Shown here piece by piece: positions 1-9,234 of a DNA stretch of 64,000 bases (its first letter is position 1; each line of letters starts with the position of its first letter). Both the position numbers and the translations under genes were made by a program. Source of the DNA: JBPRGG01 sp051418075. GTDB taxonomy: Bacteria; Bacteroidota; Bacteroidia; Cytophagales; Cyclobacteriaceae. Where the stretch lies: NCBI GenBank assembly GCA_051418075.1, contig JBPRGG010000132.1, positions 62,001 to 126,000 on the forward strand, written 5' to 3'. Under the pieces are notes generated by a model. It searched no databases. It was not told where the DNA came from and was given only the letters and a program-made list of their open reading frames with translations.

Positions 1-72
1 ATTTTTAAAGATTCAAACAAAATATTACTGCTTCCGTTTATGGTAGTGTTACTATTAAAAGCGTCACTATGA
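1..72 (+). CDS. Possible 3' end of an upstream gene (partial)
   Basis: The frame entering from the left edge stays open for 23 codons and ends with TGA that overlaps the ATG of the ABC transporter gene as ATGA. A four-base stop/start overlap is a common sign of translational coupling within an operon. The visible tail is hydrophobic (contains LLLPFMVVLLL), which does not look like the end of an ATPase domain. The piece is too short to exclude chance, and nothing can be said about function. Confidence 0.35.
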   Translation: MFKDSNKILLLPFMVVLLLKASL

Positions 73-2270
73 ATCAAAATCACCTGGCGGTATTACTCAA
101 AAAAATTATTTCTTTGATATCTCCAAATGCTCCTACCGGCGCGTTCGATCATCAATTGTTCAGCTCCTCCATTTATGCCACTAAAGATCTGAAAGGGCTG
201 ATCCATGATCTGAATGAAGTTGGGGGAAAGTTTAACCTGGCTTTTTTACGGAATGAGGTTAAACCGGAATTAATGAACACTTATATCAAGGAGTTGGAGT
301 TTCCCCTGATTGTGTTTCAGGAAATAAATGGCAAGATTAATCCCATATTAATTCATCATGAAAATAAAAAACAGGTAAAGGCCCTGCAGGTTCAGGAAGG
401 CCAGATTCAGGAGATCGCTTTGGCAGATACTGAACCATTGATTCGGAATGAAAAAGGGGAAGTGGTTTTTATAAGTGTATTTACCTATGACAGCCTGCTC
501 AGTGATGATAGCAATGAACTCAGAGATAACCATCACCTGACTCCAATGCAAAGGATCATGCGTTTATTCACCCGGGAAAAACGAGACATAGGTTACATTT
601 ATATATATGCGGTGATTATCGGAATTATCAGTTTATCCCTGCCTCTGGGAATTCAGGCCATCATCGGTTTAATTTCCTCGGGCAGTTTATTCAATACCGT
701 TATCATACTGATTGCGTTTGTATTGCTGGGGATTCTGATTACCGGTGTGCTTCAGATCATGCAGCTTACCATTGTGGAGATCCTGCAAAGAAGAATTTTT
801 ACCAAGGCTGCTTTTGAACTGGCTTTCAGGGTGCCAAGGCTGAAAGTCGAAGCTATCCTTAAACAACACGCTCCTGAACTGATGAACCGGTTCTTCGATG
901 TCCTGACCATACAGAAAAGTTTGCCTAAGTTGTTGATAGATTTATCGGCTGCTGTTTTACAAATATTTTTTGGATTGGTATTGTTGGCCTTTTATCATCC
1001 TTTCTTTGTTTTCTTTGGGATCACTCTTTTGTTGGTCCTGATAATTATATTTTATTATACCGGCCCGAAAGGTTTGAGTTCTTCCATTGTGGAGTCTAAA
1101 TACAAATACAGGGTGGCCTATTGGCTGGAAGAGATTGCCCGGACCATCAATTCCTTTAAACTGGCTGGTGATTCTTTTTTGCCCATGCGAAAAACCGATT
1201 TTTTTGTTAATAACTATCTGAAAAACAGAAAAATACACTTTAAGGTGCTGATCTCCCAATTGTCTTATGTCATTGTATTCAAAACATTGGTTACAGGAGG
1301 GGTGCTTATCATAGGCAGCTTATTGGTAATAGACCGGCAAATCACCCTGGGGCAATTTGTCGCCTCTGAAATAATTATAATTCTGATCCTGTCATCTGTG
1401 GAGAAGATCATCACCTATATGGATGTGGTGTATGATATGCTGACAGCCGTGGATAAGATCGGTCATGTAACTGATCTTCCGCTGGAAAGAAGTGGAGGGA
1501 TTAAATGCACCACTTGTTTTGCTCAGGAAAAAGGTCTACATATAAAAACCAAGAACCTTTATTATCGCTATCCTGAGCAGAAAGAACAGGTACTTAAAGG
1601 AATAGACCTTGATATAAAGGCTGGTGAAAAAGTGGGATTTGCAGGCTTCAATGAGGCTGGAAAATCAACCTTAATGAATATTATGGCGGGTATTTATACC
1701 GGCTATGAAGGTATTGTTACATTTAATAACTTCTCCATCAGGGATCTGGATCTGGTGGATATGCGAAACAATATCGCTAAAAATATTTCACAGGAGGATG
1801 TTTTTAATGGTACCATTGTAGATAATATAGCGGTGGGAAAAGCTAATATCCAATATGATGAAATCATCAAAGCCCTGGAAAAAGTAGATCTTTTGGATGA
1901 AGTGAATAATCTGCCGGAGGGATTAAATACGGAATTGATTGGCAGTGGCAAAACATTTTCATCTACCACGATACATAAGTTAATACTGGCTCGTTGTATT
2001 GTAAAGAACCCGAAGATATTGATCCTGAATGATTTCTTCCAGTATTTTAAAAAGGAAGAAAAATTGAGTATCATTAAATTTCTCACTTCCAAGGAAAACC
2101 CATGGACCTTGCTAACCGTGTCTAACGATCCATTGATACTGGCAGAATGTGACAGGATCTATGTGCTACAGGATGGCAGAGTAATTAATCAAGGAACTTT
2201 TAGCAAGTTAATTGAATTAGATCATTTCAAGGAAATCATTTTCAGTAAAATTGATAAAAGTTTGGCTTAA
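69..2270 (+). CDS. ABC-type export membrane/ATPase subunit with degenerate ATPase motifs
   Basis: Probable inner-membrane component of a type I secretion or efflux complex (HlyB/peptidase-less exporter type). About 170 N-terminal residues form a soluble domain, residues about 175-460 hold the ABC transporter type 1 membrane domain, and residues about 490-725 form the nucleotide-binding domain. Walker A is present (GFNEAGKS, about 526-533) and so is the Q-loop Gln (about 575). The signature reads FSSTT instead of LSGGQ, Walker B reads ILILND (N654, D655 where Asp-Glu is expected) and the H-loop His is Asn (about 686). The reading frame is intact and the next two genes encode the adaptor and the outer-membrane channel, 14 and 10 bases apart, so this is a kept gene. 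It may bind ATP with poor hydrolysis, or pair with a second ATPase. Substrate unknown. Confidence 0.85.
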   Translation: MNQNHLAVLLKKIISLISPNAPTGAFDHQLFSSSIYATKDLKGLIHDLNEVGGKFNLAFLRNEVKPELMNTYIKELEFPLIVFQEINGKINPILIHHENKKQVKALQVQEGQIQEIALADTEPLIRNEKGEVVFISVFTYDSLLSDDSNELRDNHHLTPMQRIMRLFTREKRDIGYIYIYAVIIGIISLSLPLGIQAIIGLISSGSLFNTVIILIAFVLLGILITGVLQIMQLTIVEILQRRIFTKAAFELAFRVPRLKVEAILKQHAPELMNRFFDVLTIQKSLPKLLIDLSAAVLQIFFGLVLLAFYHPFFVFFGITLLLVLIIIFYYTGPKGLSSSIVESKYKYRVAYWLEEIARTINSFKLAGDSFLPMRKTDFFVNNYLKNRKIHFKVLISQLSYVIVFKTLVTGGVLIIGSLLVIDRQITLGQFVASEIIIILILSSVEKIITYMDVVYDMLTAVDKIGHVTDLPLERSGGIKCTTCFAQEKGLHIKTKNLYYRYPEQKEQVLKGIDLDIKAGEKVGFAGFNEAGKSTLMNIMAGIYTGYEGIVTFNNFSIRDLDLVDMRNNIAKNISQEDVFNGTIVDNIAVGKANIQYDEIIKALEKVDLLDEVNNLPEGLNTELIGSGKTFSSTTIHKLILARCIVKNPKILILNDFFQYFKKEEKLSIIKFLTSKENPWTLLTVSNDPLILAECDRIYVLQDGRVINQGTFSKLIELDHFKEIIFSKIDKSLA

Positions 2271-2284
2271 CCAAATAAAATTTT

Positions 2285-3655
2285 ATGCTGAATTTATCTA
2301 GAATAAGTATTGAAAAAAAAATAAGCAAAGAGGATCTGAATACCCTGGAGGTGCTTCAAACACCCCGGGCCAGTAAGCTTTTAGCTAAGATCCTGTCAGG
2401 AATATTTTTAATATTGTTGCTAGCTATGTTTCTGCCCTGGCAGCAAAATATCAGGGGGTATGGAAAAGTTACAGCCCTCACTCCTGAAAACAGACCTCAA
2501 ATGGTAGAAACTACCATAGCCGGAAGGATTGAAAACTGGAGAATACAGGAAGGACAATATGTTTCCAAAGGAGATACACTGATGATGATCTCTGAAGTCA
2601 AGGAAAAGTTTTTTGACCCCCAATTATTACAAAGACTTAGGGAGCAAATTGACGCTAAAGAATCTTCCATACAGGCTAAAGAAGCTAAAGCCCGAGCTTT
2701 GGAAAATCAAATTACAGCTTTAAAAAATGCCTTGAAGTTTAAGCTGGAGCAGGCGGATAATAAAGTTCGACAGTCAGAACTAAAGGTACAGAGTGACAGC
2801 ATAGATTTTGAAGCTGAAAAAATCAATTATAAAATTGCCCAGGACCAGTTTAACCGGTTCCAGATATTGTATGATACGGGCAACATTTCTCTTAATAAGT
2901 TTCAGGAGTACGAACTGAAATTACAGGAAAGCAGGGCCAAGGTAGTAGCCAAAGAAAATAAATACCTCAATGCCCAGAATGATCTTGCTATTGCCATAGT
3001 GGACCTGAGCACGCTGGAAGCTGATGCTATGGACAAGATCAGCAAGGCCCAGTCGGATCTGGAAGCCACCAAAGCTGATCTGTTTGATGCCTATGGTAGT
3101 CTGGCAAAACTTAATAATGAATATTCTAACATGGAGATCAGAAGTAATCAGTATCATATAATGGCCCCTCAGGATGGATATATAGTAAAAGCCATGCAGG
3201 CAGGTATAGGAGAAACTATTAAAGAAGGAGAAGCAGTAGTTACTATTATGCCTGATAAGCCTGATGTGGCCGTAGAACTTTATGTAAGGGCAATGGACGT
3301 GCCTTTGTTATCTAAGGGCAGACATGTTCGACTGGAGTTTGATGGTTGGCCGGCCCTGCAGTTTTCAGGTTGGCCCAATGTTGCAGTGGGTACTTTTGGT
3401 GGTAGAATTGAGGTGATCGACTATGTAAATAGCGACGGAGGCAAATACAGGATCCTGATAGTACCGGATGAAAGAAGTGATGAATCATGGCCGGAGCAGT
3501 TGCGATTAGGTTCTGGAGTGTATGGTTGGGCTATGTTGGATGAAGTACCTATCTGGTATGAAATCTGGCGACAACTTAATGGATTCCCCCCAAGCTTACA
3601 AACTGAACCAGAAACTGATCTAAAAGAAGGTAACAAAGCATTGGTTAAAAAATAA
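2285..3655 (+). CDS. HlyD-family periplasmic adaptor (membrane fusion) protein
   Basis: Links the inner-membrane exporter to the TolC-type channel across the periplasm. The N-terminus is cytoplasmic, a single membrane helix lies at about residues 38-55 (GIFLILLLAMFLPW), a biotinyl-lipoyl-like half-motif follows (AGRIENWRIQEGQYVSKGD, about 80-98), then a long charged coiled-coil of about 170 residues rich in K/E/Q/A, then the second lipoyl half (APQDGYIVKAMQAGIGETI) and a C-terminal beta domain. The length of 456 is normal for HlyD-type adaptors of type I systems. It is the middle gene of a tight three-gene operon with the ABC subunit and TolC homologue. Confidence 0.9.
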   Translation: MLNLSRISIEKKISKEDLNTLEVLQTPRASKLLAKILSGIFLILLLAMFLPWQQNIRGYGKVTALTPENRPQMVETTIAGRIENWRIQEGQYVSKGDTLMMISEVKEKFFDPQLLQRLREQIDAKESSIQAKEAKARALENQITALKNALKFKLEQADNKVRQSELKVQSDSIDFEAEKINYKIAQDQFNRFQILYDTGNISLNKFQEYELKLQESRAKVVAKENKYLNAQNDLAIAIVDLSTLEADAMDKISKAQSDLEATKADLFDAYGSLAKLNNEYSNMEIRSNQYHIMAPQDGYIVKAMQAGIGETIKEGEAVVTIMPDKPDVAVELYVRAMDVPLLSKGRHVRLEFDGWPALQFSGWPNVAVGTFGGRIEVIDYVNSDGGKYRILIVPDERSDESWPEQLRLGSGVYGWAMLDEVPIWYEIWRQLNGFPPSLQTEPETDLKEGNKALVKK

Positions 3656-3665
3656 TTCCGGATCT

Positions 3666-5093
3666 ATGAAATTTAGTTTGCGATTGGTTTTCATATTGAT
3701 CTGGCTAGCCCTGGGAATCAACACCCAGGCACAGGATTCCCTTGATGTTTTTAGCCTGGAAAAATTTTATCAGGTAGTGCTTAACCATCATCCTGTGGTG
3801 AAACAAGCCCGTTTATTTGATGATGTGGCCAGGCAGGAACTCAGGTATGCCCGGGGGTTTTTTGATCCAAAGATAGAATCTACCTTTGATGCCAAAGAAT
3901 TCCAGCGGAAAAATTATTTTCAAATGTGGGACAATGTGCTAAAGGTGCCGGTATGGTTTAACACCGACCTCAAAGTTGGCTATGAGCGGAATACTGGATT
4001 GTTTTTAAATGACGAAAATTCTCTGCCGGAAAATGGATTAATCTATGCCGGCGTATCCTTACCCATTGGCCAGGGATTGTTTATAGATCAAAGAAGAGCT
4101 GCGGTGAAGCAGGCAGAAATATATGGAGATATTGCAGATGCTGAAAAGATCAAGCTGATCAATAAATTATTACTTCAGGCTACAAAAGATTATCTGAACT
4201 GGCATTTGTCTTATAATGACTATCTTTTAATGGATGAGGCTGTGCGTTTAGCCACTGTAAGGTATAATGCCATCAAACAAAATGTAACTATGGGGGATTA
4301 TGCTCCTATAGATTCAGTAGAGGCAAAGATTATTGTACAGAACAGGACCATTGAAAGAAGACAAAGTTTCCTGGAGTTCCAGAATGCCGGGTTGTTGCTA
4401 TCAACACATCTTTGGAATCAGGATGGAGTACCCCTGGAAATAAGGGAAAATGCCATTCCTCAAATAGAAAATGCCCTGGTAAGCCGTTATGCAGATAAAG
4501 ATCTGAATTATTTGATGGCCCAGATTGCGGGTAGACATCCCGAGATCAGAAAAATAGAAGGAAAAATAAAACAGTTGCAGGTTGAAAGGCGACTGAATAT
4601 TGAAAACCTGAAACCTGAAATTAATTTAAATTATAACTTTCTCAACCAACCAGGTAATGATTCTTTTGACAGCAATGGTAGTCTCTTTACCAATGATTAT
4701 AAGCTGGGAGTGGACTTTGCTTTTCCTTTATTTCTGCGCAAGGAAAGGGCAAAATTGCAGAAAACAGAGATCAAATTATTGCAAAATAATTATGAGCAAT
4801 CCAACCTATCGGTTCAACTCAGGAATGAGGTCGAATCTTTCTACAATGAAATGCAAAACCTGTCAGAAATAATAGATTTGCAGGAACAGATGGTAAGCAA
4901 TTACCAAAGATTGCTAAGTGCAGAAATATTGAATTTTACAAATGGACAAAGTTCCTTGTTCCTGGTCAATTCCCGGGAATCAAAATTAATCGAATCCCGT
5001 CAAAAGCTACTTTCTTTGCAGGTTAAGTATCAAAAAAGTATCGTGAATTTGCTGTGGTCAGCCGGTATCCTCTATCCTGAAATAGCCAATTAG
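3666..5093 (+). CDS. TolC-family outer-membrane efflux protein
   Basis: Outer-membrane channel of the tripartite exporter. A signal peptide is visible (hydrophobic residues 5-20 ending NTQAQ). The body of 475 residues has the alternation of long amphipathic helices and short beta segments seen in the OEP/TolC family, with two similar halves; the second half contains KLGVDFAFPLFLRKERAKL, which fits the strand-to-helix turn typical of the family. The start is 10 bases after the adaptor stop. The last 90 bases before the next gene contain no strong terminator, so read-through into the 5187 gene is possible. Confidence 0.9.
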   Translation: MKFSLRLVFILIWLALGINTQAQDSLDVFSLEKFYQVVLNHHPVVKQARLFDDVARQELRYARGFFDPKIESTFDAKEFQRKNYFQMWDNVLKVPVWFNTDLKVGYERNTGLFLNDENSLPENGLIYAGVSLPIGQGLFIDQRRAAVKQAEIYGDIADAEKIKLINKLLLQATKDYLNWHLSYNDYLLMDEAVRLATVRYNAIKQNVTMGDYAPIDSVEAKIIVQNRTIERRQSFLEFQNAGLLLSTHLWNQDGVPLEIRENAIPQIENALVSRYADKDLNYLMAQIAGRHPEIRKIEGKIKQLQVERRLNIENLKPEINLNYNFLNQPGNDSFDSNGSLFTNDYKLGVDFAFPLFLRKERAKLQKTEIKLLQNNYEQSNLSVQLRNEVESFYNEMQNLSEIIDLQEQMVSNYQRLLSAEILNFTNGQSSLFLVNSRESKLIESRQKLLSLQVKYQKSIVNLLWSAGILYPEIAN

Positions 5094-5186
5094 TCTTTAT
5101 TTTAGAAAAATTTAAAGATTTTGTTCTAATTTCAGAGGAAATTGTTTAATTTTCCTTATTAATCCCGAAACATTAATTAAGATTAT

Positions 5187-5891
5187 ATGAAAAAACTATT
5201 TGTGCTTATTATAAGTCTTTTGGCCCTTTATCAACCTGAATTGCTGGCTCAATGTAACCCTTTTTATAACTTTAAGGAAGGGACCGAATTTGAAATGCAC
5301 TCCTATAACGCCAAGGACAAGCTAGAAGGGCGGATGGTCAGTAAAGTTAAATCATTCAGTAAAACCGGCCAGGATTATTCTGCTGTGATTCAAACAGAAT
5401 TGTACGATAAAAAAGACAAACTGATCAATACAGGGGAATATGAAGTAAAATGTGAAAACGGGATAATCAAGATGGATATGTCACGCTTTATACCGGAAGA
5501 ATCAATGAAAGCTTTTGAGCAGGCGGAAGTTACTGTCTCCGGAGATTACATGGAACTGCCTTCCAATCTTGAAGTAGGTAAATCTTTAAAAGATGGTATG
5601 ACAAAAGTGGAGGTAAATACAGGTTCAGGTTTGGCCAATATGGTAATGGAAATGAAAATGGAGAACAGAAAAGTAATGGGAAAGGAGAAGATAACCACCC
5701 CGGCGGGTACTTTTGACGCTTTTAAGATCAGTTATGAATTGAACGGAAATACTAAAATGATGGGTATGAATATACCCTCCAGTTTCAAATCAGTGGAATA
5801 TATCAGTGAGGGATTTGGTGCGGTTAGAACCGAATCATTCAATAAAAAAGGCAAAATGGTAGGATATACGGTTTTAGCCAGTTATAAGTGA
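5187..5891 (+). CDS. Conserved secreted Bacteroidota protein (DUF3108/TapB-like)
   Basis: A signal peptide of about 21 residues (KKLFVLIISLLALYQPELLA) is followed by a Cys-containing mature start QCNPFYNFKEGTEFEM. The mature protein is beta-rich, with the motif TTPAGTFDAFKISYE near residue 170-185 followed by SVEYISEGFGAVRTE, features I recognise from a widespread Bacteroidota family of periplasmic or surface proteins annotated as DUF3108-like or TapB-like. No catalytic motif is visible and the function is unknown. A 93-base gap separates it from the TolC gene, so it probably has its own promoter. A strong terminator lies 160 bases downstream. Confidence 0.75.
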   Translation: MKKLFVLIISLLALYQPELLAQCNPFYNFKEGTEFEMHSYNAKDKLEGRMVSKVKSFSKTGQDYSAVIQTELYDKKDKLINTGEYEVKCENGIIKMDMSRFIPEESMKAFEQAEVTVSGDYMELPSNLEVGKSLKDGMTKVEVNTGSGLANMVMEMKMENRKVMGKEKITTPAGTFDAFKISYELNGNTKMMGMNIPSSFKSVEYISEGFGAVRTESFNKKGKMVGYTVLASYK

Positions 5892-6211
5892 TTTCTTTAT
5901 AATTAATTAATATTTAAGCCTTAAAATTAAATTATTATAAAAAAAATTTGAAAAAATGTTTACCCAATTCGAAAATTTTTATTAATTTGCAGTGTTGTTG
6001 CGGATTAACATTTTTCATTAGTCCTATTTATTTTGAGTTTTTGACCTTGAGAGGTTCAGTGGCTATCTACTGAACCTCTTTTTTTATGCAAAAAATAACT
6101 TATAACTGCTGTTCTGTTTATTAGTATTATCCCCCAAATAAGGTTATTTTTTGTTTTAAGATTAAACCGGATATTTGAATATATTTTGACATTCTGAATG
6201 TTTGGCCTTTC
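5892..6211. other. Intergenic region with terminator and promoter-like box
   Basis: About 320 bases without a gene. It is AT-rich, carries a TTAATTTG box near 5982-5989 that is one base off the Bacteroidota -7 consensus TAnnTTTG, and the strong terminator at 6051-6085. The remaining 125 bases before the propeller regulator should hold that gene's promoter; ATATTTG at 6171-6177 is a possible -7 element. Confidence 0.5.
6051..6085 (+). terminator. Strong Rho-independent terminator
   Basis: A perfect 10-bp stem (GAGGTTCAGT with ACTGAACCTC) closes an 8-base loop and is followed directly by seven T. It may end the 5187 transcript or a separate short RNA (see the finding on 5983-6085). Confidence 0.85.
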
Positions 6212-9200
6212 ATGTTAAAGAGATTACTTATTGGTTTGTTGCTAATCACCCTCCCAGTTTGGGGTATAGGACAGAGCTATAACTTCCAGTCATTTTCGGT
6301 GGAAGATGGATTGGCTCAGTCAGTAGTAAACCACATCACAGAAGATAAATTTGGAAACATGTGGTTTGCTACCCAGGGTGGGGGGCTGAGCCGCTATAAT
6401 GGATTAGGATTTAAAACCTATACCAAGCATGATGGATTACCCAGTAATGAAATTGTACGGGTAGAAGCAGATGACCAGGGTAACATGTGGATAGCCAGTG
6501 TAGGTATGATTACCAGGTTTGATGGTACTGATTTCTATCCTTATAAATTGCCTGAAGGTGCTCATCCTGCAGTAAGACAACTGAAATATGATTCAAGCGG
6601 TAAGATATGGTTTGCTGTTAAAAACGGCGTGGGAAATATTGAAAATGACAGCATTTCTTTTTTCAATATAGAAGCATTGACTGATGAGGAAATTTTCGTG
6701 ACTGACCTGGTGTTTAATGCATCGGGAAAAGTATATGTAAGTACCTACAGACAAGGATTATGGGAATTTGCAGGAGATTCATTTGTCAAATTAACAACTA
6801 AAAACTTATCTCAGGTACACATTCATAGGATCTTTCAAAGTAAAGTGGTGCCTCATTATTATGTTGTCACCAGAGAGCATTTGTTAAAGTACCAATTGGA
6901 CCTGGACCGGGTGGATACCCTGCTAATCCGGGCCAGTATTCCGGAAAAGGAATTATGGATTAATGATCTGGCTGAAGACCAGGAGGGATTTTTATGGTTA
7001 GGTTCTCACAGGGGTGCTTATAAACTGGAAAATGGACAACTCAAAAGCTATAAAGAATATCAGGGCCTGACCAACGCCAATATTGGGGATGTGTTTACTG
7101 ACAGTGAAGGTTGTGTGTGGTTTGCTACCTATAGTGAAGGAGTGTACCAATATAAAGGAGAAACATTCAGATACCTGAACAAATCTCATGGCATGTCCAG
7201 TGAAGTGGTCATGTCCATAGCCAGAGATCACCGGCAGAACTTTTGGTTTGCCACAATGGGGGGAGGATTGATCAAGGTCGACGGCCAAAAGATCACCAAT
7301 TATAATGAGGAAAACGGTTATCCTTCCAATCTGGTAGGTACCTGTGTAGTTGATCAGCAAGGCAATGTCTGGGCAGGAACCCAAACTACCGGGATTGTAA
7401 AATATAACCATCAAAAGTTTGAAGTATTCAGCCCTGAAAACAGCCCGGTACCCTATAACCGGATCTTTTATAGTGTGATGGATCAGACTGGTAATCTATG
7501 GTTTTCTACTTTGGGTGGTATCATAAAATATGATGGCCGGCAGTTTTCTATATTTTTCCTTGAAGAAGCATTTAAAAATGAAGTGATCTGGACCCTGCTG
7601 CCTTTGGCTGATGGAACTATGCTGGTGGGAGGGTCACTAGGGCTAAAGATATTTGATGGAAATGGTTTTAAGCCATTCCAGGGGCATCCATTGCTGGAAA
7701 ATGGAACCATACTGGCGATAACCAGTCCGGACCAGGATAACTTGTATATTGGGGTGATGGAGGAAGGGGTGGTTCATTACAACAGAACTTCCGGCCAATT
7801 CCAGGTGATCAACCGGGATGATGGATTAGCATCCAACCTGATTTACAGTTTGATCTTTACTGATAAAGGCAACCTGATGGTAGGTACTGAAAGAGGAATT
7901 GACAAAGTTTCATTTCATGAAAATGGGCAGGTGTTGCTGATCCAGAATTACAGCGCCAATGAAGGATTCTTTGGAATTGAAACAAACCAGGAGGCGGTCT
8001 TTAAAGATCTGGATGGATCAATATGGTTTGGCAGCATAAAGGGTGCCTTTAAATATAATCCTGAGGCTGATAAGATTAATCTCACTGAACCAGCCACTCA
8101 TATTACCAATATTAAATTGTTCTATGAGGATGTAAACTGGCAGAATTACGCTACTTCCACAACAAATTGGTATCATTTACCCAATGATTTGCAACTTTCT
8201 TACAATGAAAATCATCTTATATTTGAATTCATTAGCAGCAGTTTGAAAAATCCGGAAAAGGTGCGGTATCAATATAAATTAGAACCATTTGATCAGAACT
8301 GGTCGCCCCCTGTAGATAAGACAGAGGCAGTCTATTCAAATATCCCACCGGGGCAGTATACTTTCATGGTAAAATCCTGCAATAATGATGGTATATGGAA
8401 TGAGGAGCCAACCAGGTTTAGTTTTATCATTGTTACTCCATTTTGGCAAACCTGGTGGTTTTACCTGGGGCTTATTTTACTAACTGCAGGAATTTTAAGA
8501 TTAATTCATGTGCAAAGAGTCAGGGCCAAATTGCATCGCTATCTGGCCTATGAACGGATTAAACAGGAAGAATCAGAAAAAATAAGGAAATCAGTAGCCC
8601 GGGATTTTCAGGATGAAATGAGTAATCACCTGGCCAGCATTTCTATGATGGTCCAGGTGCTCAAGAACAGGCTAGAGCCAAGCCCCCATGAAGTAAGCAA
8701 TGTATTAAACAAACTGGAGGATTATTCCAAGGAGTTATACAGTAATGCCAAAGACTTTTTATGGTCTCTGGAACCCAGGAGCGATCGATTTGATGAATTA
8801 ATGATCTATATTAAGGATCTGGGTGAAGAAATATTTGATCAGTCTGATATTGATTTTGTCATGTCCTGTGATACTAACCCGGAGCAGGTAATTAATTTGC
8901 CCACCGGGTGGAGCAGGCAGATTATCCTGATCCTGAAAGAAGCATTTTATGAATATCTGAGACAGGATAAAAGCAGTTATCTTGAACTGGAAGTGAAACT
9001 ATTGAACCAAGGGTATCAAATAGTCCTGAAAGAAAAAGGAATAGGTATACCTCCACATAAACTGAAAAATTGCGATTTTTATAAAAAAATGTTGAGGCGG
9101 GTAAAGAAAATAAATAACCAATTGAGGGCCTCCTCCCCAAAAAGAGGGGAGACTGAACTGGTACTTGAAGGTTTTCTGCCGGAATTGGTGCATAGTAATC

Positions 9201-9214
9201 AGGATAGGAGTTAA
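6212..9214 (+). CDS. Two-component-type beta-propeller sensor with degenerate kinase domain
   Basis: Signal-sensing membrane protein. Signal peptide at 1-20, then about 600 residues of two-component-regulator propeller repeats (recurrent patterns such as GNMWFATQGGGLSRYNG and GCVWFATYSEGVYQY), a Y_Y_Y Ig-like domain at about 665-735, a membrane helix at about 748-766 and a cytoplasmic region that aligns by eye with HisKA_3 plus HATPase. The expected phospho-acceptor His is Gln (FQDEMSNHLA, Q800). The ATPase N-box reads ILKEAFYEYLRQ with no Asn, and the G1 box reads KEKGIGIPP with no Asp. The length of 1000 is typical for the family, so this is not a truncation. The gene is followed after 20 bases by a response regulator. 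It may act as an allosteric or scaffolding pseudokinase. The sensed ligand is unknown, although SusCD lies just downstream. Confidence 0.85.
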   Translation: MLKRLLIGLLLITLPVWGIGQSYNFQSFSVEDGLAQSVVNHITEDKFGNMWFATQGGGLSRYNGLGFKTYTKHDGLPSNEIVRVEADDQGNMWIASVGMITRFDGTDFYPYKLPEGAHPAVRQLKYDSSGKIWFAVKNGVGNIENDSISFFNIEALTDEEIFVTDLVFNASGKVYVSTYRQGLWEFAGDSFVKLTTKNLSQVHIHRIFQSKVVPHYYVVTREHLLKYQLDLDRVDTLLIRASIPEKELWINDLAEDQEGFLWLGSHRGAYKLENGQLKSYKEYQGLTNANIGDVFTDSEGCVWFATYSEGVYQYKGETFRYLNKSHGMSSEVVMSIARDHRQNFWFATMGGGLIKVDGQKITNYNEENGYPSNLVGTCVVDQQGNVWAGTQTTGIVKYNHQKFEVFSPENSPVPYNRIFYSVMDQTGNLWFSTLGGIIKYDGRQFSIFFLEEAFKNEVIWTLLPLADGTMLVGGSLGLKIFDGNGFKPFQGHPLLENGTILAITSPDQDNLYIGVMEEGVVHYNRTSGQFQVINRDDGLASNLIYSLIFTDKGNLMVGTERGIDKVSFHENGQVLLIQNYSANEGFFGIETNQEAVFKDLDGSIWFGSIKGAFKYNPEADKINLTEPATHITNIKLFYEDVNWQNYATSTTNWYHLPNDLQLSYNENHLIFEFISSSLKNPEKVRYQYKLEPFDQNWSPPVDKTEAVYSNIPPGQYTFMVKSCNNDGIWNEEPTRFSFIIVTPFWQTWWFYLGLILLTAGILRLIHVQRVRAKLHRYLAYERIKQEESEKIRKSVARDFQDEMSNHLASISMMVQVLKNRLEPSPHEVSNVLNKLEDYSKELYSNAKDFLWSLEPRSDRFDELMIYIKDLGEEIFDQSDIDFVMSCDTNPEQVINLPTGWSRQIILILKEAFYEYLRQDKSSYLELEVKLLNQGYQIVLKEKGIGIPPHKLKNCDFYKKMLRRVKKINNQLRASSPKRGETELVLEGFLPELVHSNQDRS

Positions 9215-9234
9215 AGAATTAAAATCATAAAGTA

